From Mycolicibacter heraklionensis (GTDB taxonomy: Bacteria; Actinomycetota; Actinomycetes; Mycobacteriales; Mycobacteriaceae): DNA of 64,000 bases. The position numbers and the translations under genes are program-made. Below are positions 23,129 to 34,276 of this stretch, one piece after another. The stretch spans positions 2,670,880-2,734,879 of the forward strand of contig NZ_CP080997.1 of NCBI RefSeq assembly GCF_019645815.1, in the 5' to 3' direction. The notes below the pieces were generated by a model. The model saw only the letters and a program-made list of their open reading frames with translations, was not told the DNA's origin and did no database searches. Every line of letters starts with the position of its first letter. Position 1 is the first letter of the stretch.

Positions 23129-23950
23129 CTACTTATCGTCAGTGAAGGCCGGTGGGCGCTTCTCGGCGCGCGCAGCGACGGCTTCCTCGAAGTTGCTGGT
23201 CAGCAGGCGCACGTAGAGCTGTCCGAGCCCCTCGGCCTGCATGTGCCCCTCCAGACTACCGGCGTCGAGTCCGCTCCAGAGCGTCCGCTTGGTCAATTCG
23301 GCCCCCGGGCGGGAGAAACCGGCGATCCGCTCGGCCATGTCGTAGCAGGTGTCCAGCAGGTCCGCCGTCTCCACCACCCGCGAGACCAAGCCGATTCGCT
23401 CCGCCTCGGCGGCGTCGACGTCGCGGCCGGTGAGCATGATCTCGAAGGCCCGCGACGCACCGATCGCCCGGGGCAGCAGGTAGCTCAGGCCCAGCTCACT
23501 GGCGGTCAGCCCGTTGTTGATGCCGGCCGCCCGAAAGTAGGCACCCGACGCGGCGACCCGAATGTCGGCCGCCAGCGCCAGGCACAGACCGCCACCGATG
23601 GCCGCCCCGTTGACGGCGGCAATCACCGGCTGGTGCAGGCGCCGCAGCCCCAGGATGATGTCGTCGAGCAGCTCCATCGACCGCAATCCGAACGTGGGCC
23701 GGGTCAGTCCGGCCACGTGCGGCACCGAACCCGCGGACTTATGGTCGGCGCCGGAGGAGAACCCCCGGCCCGCCCCGGTCAGCACCACCACCCGCACCGA
23801 GTTGTCGTAGCTGACTTCCGCCAGCACGTCACGCAGCGGAACCATCACGTCGAACGCCATGGAGTTCATCCGCTCCGGGCGGTTCAGCGTGATCAGCGCG
23901 ACGTGCGGACGGGGACGTTCAACGAGGACGAACTCGGATTCGGAAGACAC
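23129..23950 (-). CDS. echA12: crotonase-superfamily protein EchA12
   Basis: A 273-residue enoyl-CoA hydratase/isomerase-family protein (Rv1472). The oxyanion-hole region is 'GRGFSSGADHKS' and 'GAAIGGGLCLALAADIRV'. Both hydratase glutamates appear to be replaced: the GGGxELA position reads GGGLCLA, and the following 'PEINLG'-type segment reads 'AGINNG'. Classical hydration is therefore unlikely and another acyl-CoA reaction is probable. It starts at a GTG, 26 nt after trxB1. Confidence 0.88.
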   Translation of the reverse strand: MSSESEFVLVERPRPHVALITLNRPERMNSMAFDVMVPLRDVLAEVSYDNSVRVVVLTGAGRGFSSGADHKSAGSVPHVAGLTRPTFGLRSMELLDDIILGLRRLHQPVIAAVNGAAIGGGLCLALAADIRVAASGAYFRAAGINNGLTASELGLSYLLPRAIGASRAFEIMLTGRDVDAAEAERIGLVSRVVETADLLDTCYDMAERIAGFSRPGAELTKRTLWSGLDAGSLEGHMQAEGLGQLYVRLLTSNFEEAVAARAEKRPPAFTDDK

Positions 23951-23976
23951 GGATGCACGCTATCGCGTGCGCGCCC

Positions 23977-24351
23977 TCAGACCTGGTCGGGCTTGCCCTG
24001 CGCGGCCTGCTCGGCCAATGCGGCCTCGACGTCGAGATCCTTGACCTGCTGGACCAGGTTCTCCAACGCCGCGGCAGGCAGTGCGCCGGCCTGGTTGAAC
24101 ACCAGCGTGCCCTTCTTGAACGCCATCAGGGTGGGGATGGAGCGGATCTGGGCGGCAGCGGCCAGCTGTTGCTCGGCTTCGGTGTCGACCTTGGCGAACA
24201 CCACGTCGGGGTGCTTCTCGGAGACGGCCGCAAACGTCGGCGCGAACGACCGACACGGCCCGCACCAGGACGCCCAGAAGTCGACGAGCACGATGTCGTT
24301 GTCGGCGATGGTTTCTTCGAATTTCGCTGCGGTGAGGTCTTGAGTTGCCAT
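23977..24351 (-). CDS. trxB1: thioredoxin (TrxB1-like)
   Basis: A 124-residue thioredoxin with the active site 'WASWCGPC' and cis-proline in 'RSIPTLMAF'. It corresponds to Rv1471, which is named trxB1 although it encodes a thioredoxin rather than a reductase. The C terminus carries an extra helical tail ('DVEAALAEQAAQGKPDQV'). No Shine-Dalgarno is present: a SigH-type promoter ends 9 nt before the ATG, so the mRNA is probably leaderless. It heads a unit with echA12 and the ABC-F gene. Confidence 0.93.
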   Translation of the reverse strand: MATQDLTAAKFEETIADNDIVLVDFWASWCGPCRSFAPTFAAVSEKHPDVVFAKVDTEAEQQLAAAAQIRSIPTLMAFKKGTLVFNQAGALPAAALENLVQQVKDLDVEAALAEQAAQGKPDQV

Positions 24352-24360
24352 GACCGACTC

Positions 24361-24387
24361 AACGCCGGGAACATCCGTGGTGTTCCC
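24361..24387 (-). promoter_or_regulatory. SigH/SigE-type promoter of trxB1
   Basis: On the minus strand, GGAACA (24386-24381) and CGTT (24364-24361) are separated by exactly 16 nt, the spacing of SigH-class promoters (GGAAYA-N16/17-CGTT, from memory). The -35 lies within a perfect dyad, GCCGGGAACA-N7-TGTTCCCGGC (24364-24390). M. tuberculosis trxB1 is reported as SigH-dependent. The rest of the 24352-24517 divergent interval should hold the promoter of the rightward gene. Confidence 0.7.
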
Positions 24388-24517
24388 GGCCCCTGCACAG
24401 CTGCTTACACAGCGCGCTCACAGCGGGAAGCTAGCTGCTCGCTAACTCGACCCTCGACGGTGGTAGCACCGGTCGACGGCACCCGCCGCCGCCGATATCA
24501 ACGAACGGAGACTGCCG

Positions 24518-25171
24518 ATGTCCCCCCGCCCGAGCACACCCACCCAAACGGTTCGCGCACTGACCGGAGCGACGGCGCTGTTCGCGGCCGGACTGTTCGT
24601 CCCGGCATTGGCTCACGCCCAGGGCGACCACGTGATGGGTTCGGTCTCCTCGGTATCCGGCAACACCTTCGAAGTGACCCGGTCGTCCGGCACCACCACC
24701 GTTTCGTTGACCGACGGCACCCGGATTTTCGAGTCGGTGCCCGCGCAGCGCGGCGAGATCACCGCCGGCACCTGCATCAAGGCCGGAGGCGCCCAAGACG
24801 GCGCCGCCTCCGACGGTGGGGCCATCACCGCGAAGTTCGTGGCGATCAGCACCACGGTCGACGGCCAGTGCCCGCAGCGGCCCGCCGCGGCGGCCGACGC
24901 CCCGGCGCCCCCGAAGCCGCACCGTGGCGTCCGCGGTGTGGTCGAGTCCGTTGCCGGCGACACACTCACCGTCAGCGGCCCGTCCGGGCCGACCACGGTC
25001 ACACTCAACGACAGCACCCACTTCCGCCGGATGATCACCGTCAGCGCACCGTCGATCAGCGCTGGAAAGTGTGTCGCCGCCGGCGGGACCAAGGACGGCG
25101 ACGGCGTGCTGCAGGCCGCCCGGGTCACCGTGTGGGCCGGCGACGGCAACTGCCCCGAGCCGCCCGCCTAG
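24518..25171 (+). CDS. secreted protein with two DUF5666-like repeats
   Basis: A 217-residue protein with an N-terminal signal peptide (about residues 1-35, ending 'PALAHAQ'). Two similar beta-rich units follow: 'VMGSVSSVSGNTFEVTRSSGTTTVSLTDGT...AGTCIKAGG' and 'VRGVVESVAGDTLTVSGPSGPTTVTLNDST...AGKCVAAGG'. They are separated by a Pro/Ala linker. Each has matching single cysteines (CIKAGG/CVAAGG and later GQC/GNC), suggesting one disulfide per unit. The folds resemble DUF5666; function unknown. The start has GGAG upstream. Confidence 0.75.
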   Translation: MSPRPSTPTQTVRALTGATALFAAGLFVPALAHAQGDHVMGSVSSVSGNTFEVTRSSGTTTVSLTDGTRIFESVPAQRGEITAGTCIKAGGAQDGAASDGGAITAKFVAISTTVDGQCPQRPAAAADAPAPPKPHRGVRGVVESVAGDTLTVSGPSGPTTVTLNDSTHFRRMITVSAPSISAGKCVAAGGTKDGDGVLQAARVTVWAGDGNCPEPPA

Positions 25172-25195
25172 CGGGCCTCGGCGCAACCCGCCCCG

Positions 25196-26929
25196 CTACC
25201 CCAGCACCTTCCCGTAGGTCTGCCGGCCCATCAGGTACGTGGCCTCCACGGCCACGTCGCGCAGGTCGGCCGGCGGGACCCGACGTGGGTTGTGTGACAG
25301 CACCACCAGATCGGCGTACTTGCCGGGTTCCAGGCTGCCGATCTCGGTGTCCAGCCGTAGTTGCCAGGCGGCGTTGAGGGTCTGCGCCTTGATCGCCGCG
25401 TCGACGCCGATGCGCTGTTCGGGAGCCAGGACCCGGCCGCTGCCCTTGGCGATGCGGTTCACCGCGGTGGCGATGTTGCCGATCGGGTTGGGCGGGGTGA
25501 CGGTGCCGTCATTGTGGAACGACAGCCGCAGGCCGGCGTCCAGCGCCGACCGAGCCGACATCCAGTGCGACCCGTGTTCCATGCCGAACAGCTTGTCCAC
25601 CAGCACATCTCCCCAGAAGTAGATGTGTTCGATGAACAGGCTCGGGGTGATCCCGAGGTTCGCGGCCCGCGCGAACTGATCGGGCCGCATGGCCCCGACG
25701 TGTTCGATCCGGGGCCGTAACGCCGGGGGTGTGCGCGCCTGTTCGAATGCGTCCAGCACCACATCGATCGCGGCGTCACCGTGGACGTGGCAGGAAACCT
25801 GCCAGTGCTGATCCACGAAGGCCTTGGTCAGGTCCTGGATCTGCTCGGGCGGGTAGTTCATCCGGCCGCGGTGGTCGGGCCCCAAGCCCATGCCCGCTGT
25901 GGTGGCGTTGGTCAGATACGGGAAGGTGGTGAAGATGTTGCCCTGCCAGGGCGAACCGTCCGCCCACATCTTCATCCCGATCTTGTCGAACAGCACGTCG
26001 GCGCGGGCCCGCCTGCCACGGACGTTCTTCGGGTCCGCAGCCAGCTCTGGGGTGCCGATCTCGTAGGCGCGGACCCGCACCGCGCAGTCGGCCTGCTGGG
26101 CGAGCTTGCCGAACACCTCGGACTGCGCACGCGCGTCGTAGGAATGCTCGGTGGCGGTGGCGATTCCCGCGCGGGCGAGTTGGGCGTAGGCCCAGCGCAG
26201 GTTGTCCCCGGCGTTGGCCATGATCGCGCCGGAGAACGGCGCAACCAGCGCCATCACCGCCGCCGCCTCGCGCACCTCGCCGGTCAGCTGTCCGTCGGGA
26301 CCGTGGATGTACTGCGCCCCGGCGGGGTTCGGGGTGGTTTTGGTGATACCGGCCGCGGTGAACGCGGCAGTGTTGCCGTAGGCGGCATGGCCGCTGTTGG
26401 AAATGATCACCACGGGGTTGTTCGGGGCGAGCCGGGACAGCTCGGTACGGCTGAAGGGCTGCAGCCCGGTCTGCAGCAAGGGATCGACCCCGTTGAGCAG
26501 AATCGGCTGGCCCTTGGGCGTGTCGGCCACGGCCTCGGCCAGTTTCGCGAACACCCCGTTCGCAGTGGGGACCGTGAAGGGACGCACGTCGATGGCCGGC
26601 GGAGCCAGTGTGGAGCCCATCTCGAAGGGATGACCATGCGGCTCCACGAACGCCGGCAGCAGCGCCCGGCCGCGCAGGTCGACGACGGTGGTTCCCGACC
26701 CCCGCAGTCGCAGCACCTCATCGGCCGTGCCGACCTGGCTGATCCGTCCGCCGGTGACCGCGAGCGCTTCAGCCTCCGGAGGGCCCGGCGCCACCGTCAC
26801 CACCGGACCGCCGATGAAAATGGTGTCGGCGCCCGGTCCCCGCGAACCGCAACCAGCCAGCCCGCCGACCGCGGTGCCCGCGGCCGCGGCCGCCATCCCG
26901 GCCATGAACCGCCGCCTGCTCGTCGTCAC
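25196..26929 (-). CDS. Tat-exported amidohydrolase family protein (YtcJ-like)
   Basis: A 577-residue metal-dependent hydrolase of the amidohydrolase superfamily. The N terminus has a twin-arginine motif ('TSRRRFMAGM') and a lipobox-like 'GLAGC', so it is probably exported and possibly lipidated. The TIM-barrel motifs include 'FVEPHGHPFEMG' in place of the canonical HxH, 'SCHVHGDAAIDVVLDAF', 'IEHVGAM' and 'SFHNDGTVTPP'. GTG 26929 is chosen because it places the Tat signal at the terminus; the upstream reading overlaps the next gene. Substrate unknown. Confidence 0.82.
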   Translation of the reverse strand: MTTSRRRFMAGMAAAAAGTAVGGLAGCGSRGPGADTIFIGGPVVTVAPGPPEAEALAVTGGRISQVGTADEVLRLRGSGTTVVDLRGRALLPAFVEPHGHPFEMGSTLAPPAIDVRPFTVPTANGVFAKLAEAVADTPKGQPILLNGVDPLLQTGLQPFSRTELSRLAPNNPVVIISNSGHAAYGNTAAFTAAGITKTTPNPAGAQYIHGPDGQLTGEVREAAAVMALVAPFSGAIMANAGDNLRWAYAQLARAGIATATEHSYDARAQSEVFGKLAQQADCAVRVRAYEIGTPELAADPKNVRGRRARADVLFDKIGMKMWADGSPWQGNIFTTFPYLTNATTAGMGLGPDHRGRMNYPPEQIQDLTKAFVDQHWQVSCHVHGDAAIDVVLDAFEQARTPPALRPRIEHVGAMRPDQFARAANLGITPSLFIEHIYFWGDVLVDKLFGMEHGSHWMSARSALDAGLRLSFHNDGTVTPPNPIGNIATAVNRIAKGSGRVLAPEQRIGVDAAIKAQTLNAAWQLRLDTEIGSLEPGKYADLVVLSHNPRRVPPADLRDVAVEATYLMGRQTYGKVLG

Positions 26930-27029
26930 CGTGTCCGCTCGTTTTCCGTCACAGTCACGCGACGAGTATTGCAGCGCCCATCGCCCGGACCGCCGGCCGG
27001 GAGTGGTGACAACGCTGACCGGTCCCGCG

Positions 27030-27854
27030 CTAGGTGAGGTCGTCGTGGTCGCCGCGCGCCCACGCGGCGTGACGGTCCGCCGAGAACCGGACCGCGGCCA
27101 CGGCATCGGTGTCGATGGTGTTGGTGTGCAGCCCGTAGATGCGGTCGAAGCGCAACCCCTCCAACGTTGCGGCCATCCGCTGGGCGACGGCAGCCGACAG
27201 CGGAATCCGGTTCGGGTAGCTGCGCAAGAACGCCACGGTGCGCCGGTCGGGGTTCGGGAAGACGGTGTCACCCACCAGCAGCACCCCGCGCCCCTCGGCA
27301 CCGGCGTCCCAGCATGCGACGGAGCTGCCCGGAAAGTGGCCGCCGACTTGAATCACGCTCAACCCGGGTGCGAGCTCCAGCCGGCCGGACCAGTACCGGA
27401 TCGCCGGGTCCGGACGCATCACCCATTGGCTGTCGGCAGCGTTGACGTACACCGGCACCCCGCCGAGTCGACGGGCCCATTCCACTTGGGCGCCGAACAT
27501 GTGCGGGTGGCTGGCGACGACCCCGAGCACCGGGCCCTGCTCGAGCGCCGCGGCGACCGCGGTGTCATCGACGAATCCCGGGGGATCCCACAGCATATTG
27601 CCGCTCGGCGTGCACACCAGCTTGCCCAGCTGACCGATACCGAGCGGCGGATTGCTGCCGATCCCGATCAGCCCGGGTTCCAGTTCGAAGGCGTAGGACT
27701 GCATGCCTTCGGCGGCCAAGCCGTCCAAGGTGGCCCAGTGTTGGCCGTCCGGCGGCACCCATTGCCGGTCGTCCTCGCAGATTGCACACACCGGCGGCGT
27801 CGCATCGTGTTCGACACCGCAGGTCCGGCACAGCCAGAACTCGGCTGCGGGCAC
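27030..27854 (-). CDS. metallo-beta-lactamase-fold hydrolase with N-terminal zinc ribbon
   Basis: A 274-residue protein. It begins with a four-cysteine knuckle pair (C9-x2-C12 and C23-x2-C26), then an MBL-fold domain with 'ASHPHMFGAQVEW', 'GGHFPGSSVACW', 'LLVGDTVFPNP' and 'GLHTNTID'. The first metal motif is HPH without the usual HxHxDH aspartate and histidine, so metal ligation may be atypical. It lies 2 nt after sufT and is probably the last gene of the suf operon. M. tuberculosis has no equivalent there. A link to Fe-S or persulfide chemistry is inference from position. Confidence 0.8.
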   Translation of the reverse strand: MPAAEFWLCRTCGVEHDATPPVCAICEDDRQWVPPDGQHWATLDGLAAEGMQSYAFELEPGLIGIGSNPPLGIGQLGKLVCTPSGNMLWDPPGFVDDTAVAAALEQGPVLGVVASHPHMFGAQVEWARRLGGVPVYVNAADSQWVMRPDPAIRYWSGRLELAPGLSVIQVGGHFPGSSVACWDAGAEGRGVLLVGDTVFPNPDRRTVAFLRSYPNRIPLSAAVAQRMAATLEGLRFDRIYGLHTNTIDTDAVAAVRFSADRHAAWARGDHDDLT

Positions 27855-27856
27855 GG

Positions 27857-28198
27857 TCAGACCGTGAAACCGACTGCGCGCATCATTTCGCGGCCCTCAT
27901 CGGTGATCTTGTCCGGTCCCCAGGCGGGCTCCCAGACCCAGGACAGGTCGACCTTCTTGACCAGGCCGGCGCCCACGGTGGCGTTCTCGACCTGCTCGGC
28001 GATCATGTCCTGCAGCGGACAGGCCGGCGAGGTGAGCGTCATGGTGACGACGGCGGTCGGACCGCCATCGTCTTGGCGGATCGACAGGTCATACATCAGG
28101 CCGAGGTCTACGACGTTGATGCCGATCTCGGGGTCGATGACGTCGTGCATCGATTCCTCGACTTCGGCGAGCAGCTCGTCCGGTCCCAATTCGCTCAT
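27857..28198 (-). CDS. sufT: Fe-S assembly protein SufT (DUF59/MIP18 family)
   Basis: A 113-residue DUF59 protein (Rv1466). Key segments are 'VIDPEIGINVVDLGLMYDL', the conserved Cys in 'LTSPACPLQDMI' and the C-terminal 'WEPAWGPDKITDEGREMMRAVGF'. SufT assists maturation of Fe-S proteins. ATG 28198 gives the family length and follows the sufU stop by 4 nt. Confidence 0.93.
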   Translation of the reverse strand: MSELGPDELLAEVEESMHDVIDPEIGINVVDLGLMYDLSIRQDDGGPTAVVTMTLTSPACPLQDMIAEQVENATVGAGLVKKVDLSWVWEPAWGPDKITDEGREMMRAVGFTV

Positions 28199-28202
28199 CG
28201 GT

Positions 28203-28694
28203 TCATCTCCTGGGTTGAGAGACACTGACGGATGCCAACGTCTGTTCTTCTGCCTTGGAAAGTGCCTGCGCCAGCGCATCTTTGAACGCCATCCAGCCGA
28301 GCAGCGCGCACTTGACTCGCGCCGGGTACTTGGCCACCCCGGCGAACGCGATGCCGTCGCCCAGCACTTCTTCGTCGCCTTCCACGGTGCCCCGCGACGA
28401 CACCATCTCGTGGAAGGCGTCGAACGTCGCGCACGCCTGCTCTACCGTCAAACCGATCACCTGGGTGGCCAGCACCGAGGTCGCCGCCTGCGAGATCGAG
28501 CAACCCTGCCCGTCGTAGGAGACATCGGCGATCTGCGTACCGTCGGGCGACAGCGCCACCCGCAGCGTCAGTTCGTCACCGCAGGTGGGGTTGACGTGGT
28601 GCACCTGCGCGCCGTAGGGCTCCCGCAGACCGCGATGCTGCGGATGCTTGTAGTGATCGAGGATCACCTCTTGATAGAACTGCTCAAGACGCAA
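28203..28694 (-). CDS. sufU: Fe-S assembly protein SufU
   Basis: A 163-residue SufU (Rv1465), which accepts persulfide sulfur from SufS through a zinc site. The ligands are in 'HHVNPTCGDE', 'YDGQGCSIS' and 'ARVKCALLGW'. The start is assigned to TTG 28694 (LRLEQFYQ...): GGGGGAG lies about 10 nt upstream, the residues align with the M. tuberculosis N terminus, and the gap to sufS is only 4 nt. No in-frame ATG or GTG lies nearby. Confidence 0.92.
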   Translation of the reverse strand: MRLEQFYQEVILDHYKHPQHRGLREPYGAQVHHVNPTCGDELTLRVALSPDGTQIADVSYDGQGCSISQAATSVLATQVIGLTVEQACATFDAFHEMVSSRGTVEGDEEVLGDGIAFAGVAKYPARVKCALLGWMAFKDALAQALSKAEEQTLASVSVSQPRR

Positions 28695-28698
28695 CGTC

Positions 28699-30752
<2,054 letters not shown>

Positions 30753-30786
30753 TGCTGATTCGTGTCCTTAGGTGATGCGTTCGGGT

Positions 30787-31980
30787 TTATTTGTTCTCGG
30801 TGACCGCGAGCTCACGCTCCACGGCCTCGGTGAGGCGCTCCTGCACCGCGGGCACCGGAATCTTGGCGATGATCTCGCCGAAGAAGCCGCGCACGATCAG
30901 GCGCCGGGCCTGCTCTTCGGGGATGCCGCGCGCCTGCAGGTAGAACAACTGGAGATCATCGAATCGGCCAGTCGCGCTGGCGTGTCCGGCCTGCACGATC
31001 TCCCCGGTCTCGATCTCCAGGTTCGGAATCGAGTCGGCCCGGGCACCGTCGGCCAGCACCAGGTTGCGGTTCACCTCGAAGGTGTCGGTGCCGACGCCCG
31101 TCGCGCGGATCAGCACGTCTCCGACCCAGACAGTGTGGGCGTCCGGGAGCGCAGAATCCGGGTCGCCCTGCAGCGCGCCCTTGTAGAGCACGTTGGAGCG
31201 GCAGTTGGGCTGGGCGTGGTCGACCAGCAGCCGCGATTCGAGGTGCTGGCCGTCGTCGGCGAAGTACAGGCCGAGCATTTCGGCGTCGCCACCCGGGCCG
31301 TCGAACCGGACCCGCCCGGTCAGGCGTACCAATTCGCCGCCCAGCTGCACGGCGCTGTGGCGCAGCACCGCGTCCTTGCCCAGCGCCGCGTGGTGCATGG
31401 TGACGTGCACCAGGTCCGCGGCGGCGTCGGCGATCCAGACCACGGTCAGCTGTGCGGCGTCGCCGACCACGAATTCGACGTTGTCGGCGTAGGTTCCGCT
31501 GCCTCGCACGTCGATCACGACGGTTGCCCGCGACAGTTCCTCAGCACGCAGCTGCAGATGGCCGTAGGCCGTCGCTCCCGCTCCGGGGCCGGTGACAGTG
31601 ATCCGAATAGGCTCCTCGACGTCGGCTTCCTTGGGCACGGTGACTACCGTCGCCTCGCGAAACGCCGAGAAGGCTTGGGCCGCAATCCGGTCCGCGGGAG
31701 CTCCGGCGGCCCCCAGCCGGTGATCGCCGCGCGCGACCGTCTCGATCCGAACGGCATCCGAGCCGAGGACTTCGATGGCGGCGGACGCGTCAGCGACCGC
31801 GGAACCGTCGTGCAGACCGCGCAGCCGGCGCAACGGGGTGAACCGCCACACCTCATCGCGACCGTGCGGCACCTCGAATGCCTCGACGTCGAACGAGGTG
31901 AACTGCATCCCCTTGTGGAAGCCTTCGGCCGCCTGGGTCAGGTTGGCCGCCGGGGTGGACGTCAAACCAGTCGAAGTCAC
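30787..31980 (-). CDS. sufD: SufD scaffold protein
   Basis: A 397-residue beta-helical SufD (Rv1462), partner of SufB in the cluster-assembly complex. Family segments are 'DEVWRFTPLRRL', 'QPNCRSNVLYKGALQGDPDSALPDAHTVWVGDVLI' and 'GRFDDLQLFYLQARGIPEEQARRLIVRGFFGEII'. The GTG start immediately follows the sufB stop with no spacer. Confidence 0.95.
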   Translation of the reverse strand: MTSTGLTSTPAANLTQAAEGFHKGMQFTSFDVEAFEVPHGRDEVWRFTPLRRLRGLHDGSAVADASAAIEVLGSDAVRIETVARGDHRLGAAGAPADRIAAQAFSAFREATVVTVPKEADVEEPIRITVTGPGAGATAYGHLQLRAEELSRATVVIDVRGSGTYADNVEFVVGDAAQLTVVWIADAAADLVHVTMHHAALGKDAVLRHSAVQLGGELVRLTGRVRFDGPGGDAEMLGLYFADDGQHLESRLLVDHAQPNCRSNVLYKGALQGDPDSALPDAHTVWVGDVLIRATGVGTDTFEVNRNLVLADGARADSIPNLEIETGEIVQAGHASATGRFDDLQLFYLQARGIPEEQARRLIVRGFFGEIIAKIPVPAVQERLTEAVERELAVTENK

Positions 31981-33429
31981 CTAGCCCACCGAGCCTTCCA
32001 TCTGCAGCTGGATCAGCTTGTTGAGCTCCAGCGCGTACTCCATCGGCAGTTCCTTGGCGATCGGCTCGACAAAGCCGCGCACCACCATTGCCATCGCCTC
32101 GTCCTCGGTCAGGCCGCGGCTCATCAGGTAGAACAGCTGGTTCTCGCTGACCTTCGACACGGTGGCCTCGTGGCCGACGGTGACGTCGTCCTCACGGATG
32201 TCGACGTAGGGGTAGGTGTCGCTGCGGCTGACGTTGTCGACCAGCAGCGCATCGCACTTCACGCTCGACTTCGCGCCGTGCGCGCCCTTGTGGATCTCCA
32301 CCAGGCCCCGGTAGGAGGACCGCCCGCCGCCGCGCGACACCGACTTGGAGACGATGTTGGACGACGTGTTGGGCGCCAGGTGCAGCATCTTGGCGCCGGT
32401 GTCCTGGTGCTGGTCCTCGCCGGCGAACGCCACCGAGAGCACCTCGCCCTTGGCGTGCTCGCCGGTCATCCACACCGCCGGGTACTTCATGGTGACCTTC
32501 GAGCCGATGTTGCCGTCGACCCACTCCATGGTGGCCCCGGCCTCGGCCCGGGCCCGCTTAGTGACCAGGTTGTAGACGTTGACCGACCAGTTCTGGATGG
32601 TGGTGTAGCGGCACCGGCCGCCGGGCCTGACGACGATCTCCACCACCGCAGAGTGCAGCGAGTCCGACGTGTAGACCGGCGCGGTGCAGCCCTCGATGTA
32701 GTGCACGTAGGCGTCTTCGTCGACGATGATCAGGGTGCGCTCGAACTGGCCCATGTTCTCGGTGTTGATCCGGAAGTAGGCCTGCAGCGGGATGTCGACG
32801 TGCACGCCCTTGGGCACGTAGATGAACGATCCCCCGCTCCACACCGCGGTGTTGAGCGCGGAGAACTTGTTGTCCCCGGCCGGAATCACCGTGGCGAAGT
32901 GCTCCCGGAACAACTCCTCGTGTTCCTTGAGCGCGGTGTCGGTGTCGAGGAAGATCACGCCCTGGGCTTCCAGGTCCTCGCGGATCTTGTGGTAGACCAC
33001 CTCGGACTCGTACTGGGCCGCGACGCCCCCGATGTAGCGCTGCTTTTCGGCCTCCGGGATGCCCAGCCGGTCATAGGTGTTGCGGATGTCGTCGGGCAGG
33101 TCGTCCCAGGTCTGGGCTTGCTTCTCGGTGGACCGCACGAAGTACTTGATGTTGTCGAAGTCGATACCGGACAGGTCCGAGCCCCAGTTGGGCATCGGCT
33201 TCTTCATGAACGTCCGGTAGGCCCGCAGGCGGGCTTGCAGCATCCACTCCGGCTCGTTCTTCTTGGCCGAGATGTCGCGCACCACGGCCTCGGACAGCCC
33301 GCGCTGGGCGGCGGCGCCCGCGACATCGGTGTCGGCCCAACCGTATTCGTACCGGCCCAGCGACGCGATGGTCTCTTCCTGGGTGGTCGGCTCCGCAGCT
33401 GCTGCGGTGGCCTCCGGCGTCAGTGTCAT
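31981..33429 (-). CDS. sufB: SufB scaffold protein, intein-free
   Basis: A 482-residue SufB (Rv1461 counterpart), the main Fe-S scaffold. Hallmarks are '[25 protein letters not shown]' and the conserved cysteine in '[28 protein letters not shown]'. The M. tuberculosis protein is 846 residues because of an intein; here the reading frame is the plain length with no insertion. It lies 67 bp downstream of sufR. Confidence 0.97.
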   Translation of the reverse strand: MTLTPEATAAAAEPTTQEETIASLGRYEYGWADTDVAGAAAQRGLSEAVVRDISAKKNEPEWMLQARLRAYRTFMKKPMPNWGSDLSGIDFDNIKYFVRSTEKQAQTWDDLPDDIRNTYDRLGIPEAEKQRYIGGVAAQYESEVVYHKIREDLEAQGVIFLDTDTALKEHEELFREHFATVIPAGDNKFSALNTAVWSGGSFIYVPKGVHVDIPLQAYFRINTENMGQFERTLIIVDEDAYVHYIEGCTAPVYTSDSLHSAVVEIVVRPGGRCRYTTIQNWSVNVYNLVTKRARAEAGATMEWVDGNIGSKVTMKYPAVWMTGEHAKGEVLSVAFAGEDQHQDTGAKMLHLAPNTSSNIVSKSVSRGGGRSSYRGLVEIHKGAHGAKSSVKCDALLVDNVSRSDTYPYVDIREDDVTVGHEATVSKVSENQLFYLMSRGLTEDEAMAMVVRGFVEPIAKELPMEYALELNKLIQLQMEGSVG

Positions 33430-33496
33430 GGTGACACTCCTTCGGTGCTCGTGATGGCTTCGGCGCAGGGTGTGCGCCGAAGGTCGATCGGTGCTG

Positions 33497-34276
33497 CTAA
33501 TGCTGTTTTTTGACGGTCCCGGCGGTGCTGGACTTGCCGGCCTTCCCGGCCTTGGCGCTTCGGTTGGTCAGTGGCACATGGGTGGTGCAGACGTAGCCGC
33601 CGTCGGCGATGGTCGCCAACCGCTGCACGTGGGTGCCCAGCACTTCGGCCATCGCCTGCCGCTCGGCCCGGCACAACTCCGGGAACTCCTTGGCGACGTT
33701 GGCCACCGGGCAGTGGTGCTGCAGAATCTGCACCGCCGGTACGCCACCCTCCACCCGCGCGGTGGTCGCGGCGTAACCGGCCTCGGTCAGTGCGCCGGCG
33801 ATGCGTTGTGCGGTGGTCTCCAGGTCACCGTCGTCGTCGGTGCCGTCGCCGGCTGCGACGGCCGCGACCTTGGCCAGGATGGTGTCGATGCGCTGTCGCG
33901 CGAAGTCGACCACCGCGTCCTCACCGCCGATCTCGCGCAGTTGGCGCATGGCGGCCACCGCGAGGTCGTCGTAACGGTGACCAAGCTTGCCGCGGCCGGC
34001 TTCGGTTAGCTGGAACCGTTTCGCCGGACGCCCACGCCCCACCTGCTGCCAGGATGCCGCCGCATGTGCCTCGGCGTCACCCATCTCGATCAGGGCGTCG
34101 AGGTGGCGACGCACCCCGGCGGCCGACAAGCCCAACCGGGCGCCGATCTCCCCCGCGGTGATCGATCCGGATTCCATCAGCAGGCGCACCACGGCGTGAC
34201 GGGTGTCGTGGCCGCCGGCGAGCTCAGTTACCGGCATGACATTCACCTCGCCCTCGTTGGAGGCCTCGATTTTCAC
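33497..34276 (-). CDS. sufR: SufR, Fe-S dependent repressor of the suf operon
   Basis: A 259-residue DeoR/ArsR-like winged-helix regulator (Rv1460). The helix-turn-helix is at about residues 25-60 ('[37 protein letters not shown]'). Cluster-ligand cysteines lie in '[17 protein letters not shown]' and 'GYVCTTHVP'. GTG 34276 is chosen because third-position G/C content becomes high from this codon. ATG 34237, with GAGG 8 nt upstream, is a serious alternative and GTG 34294 a weaker one. The C terminus is Lys-rich. It heads the suf operon and probably represses it. Confidence 0.92.
   Translation of the reverse strand: MKIEASNEGEVNVMPVTELAGGHDTRHAVVRLLMESGSITAGEIGARLGLSAAGVRRHLDALIEMGDAEAHAAASWQQVGRGRPAKRFQLTEAGRGKLGHRYDDLAVAAMRQLREIGGEDAVVDFARQRIDTILAKVAAVAAGDGTDDDGDLETTAQRIAGALTEAGYAATTARVEGGVPAVQILQHHCPVANVAKEFPELCRAERQAMAEVLGTHVQRLATIADGGYVCTTHVPLTNRSAKAGKAGKSSTAGTVKKQH

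Noticed and set aside
30772..33513. 913-codon open frame antisense to sufD and sufB
   Set aside because: It spans two strongly conserved genes on the other strand and their junction, with no family signature; it is a GC-driven shadow.
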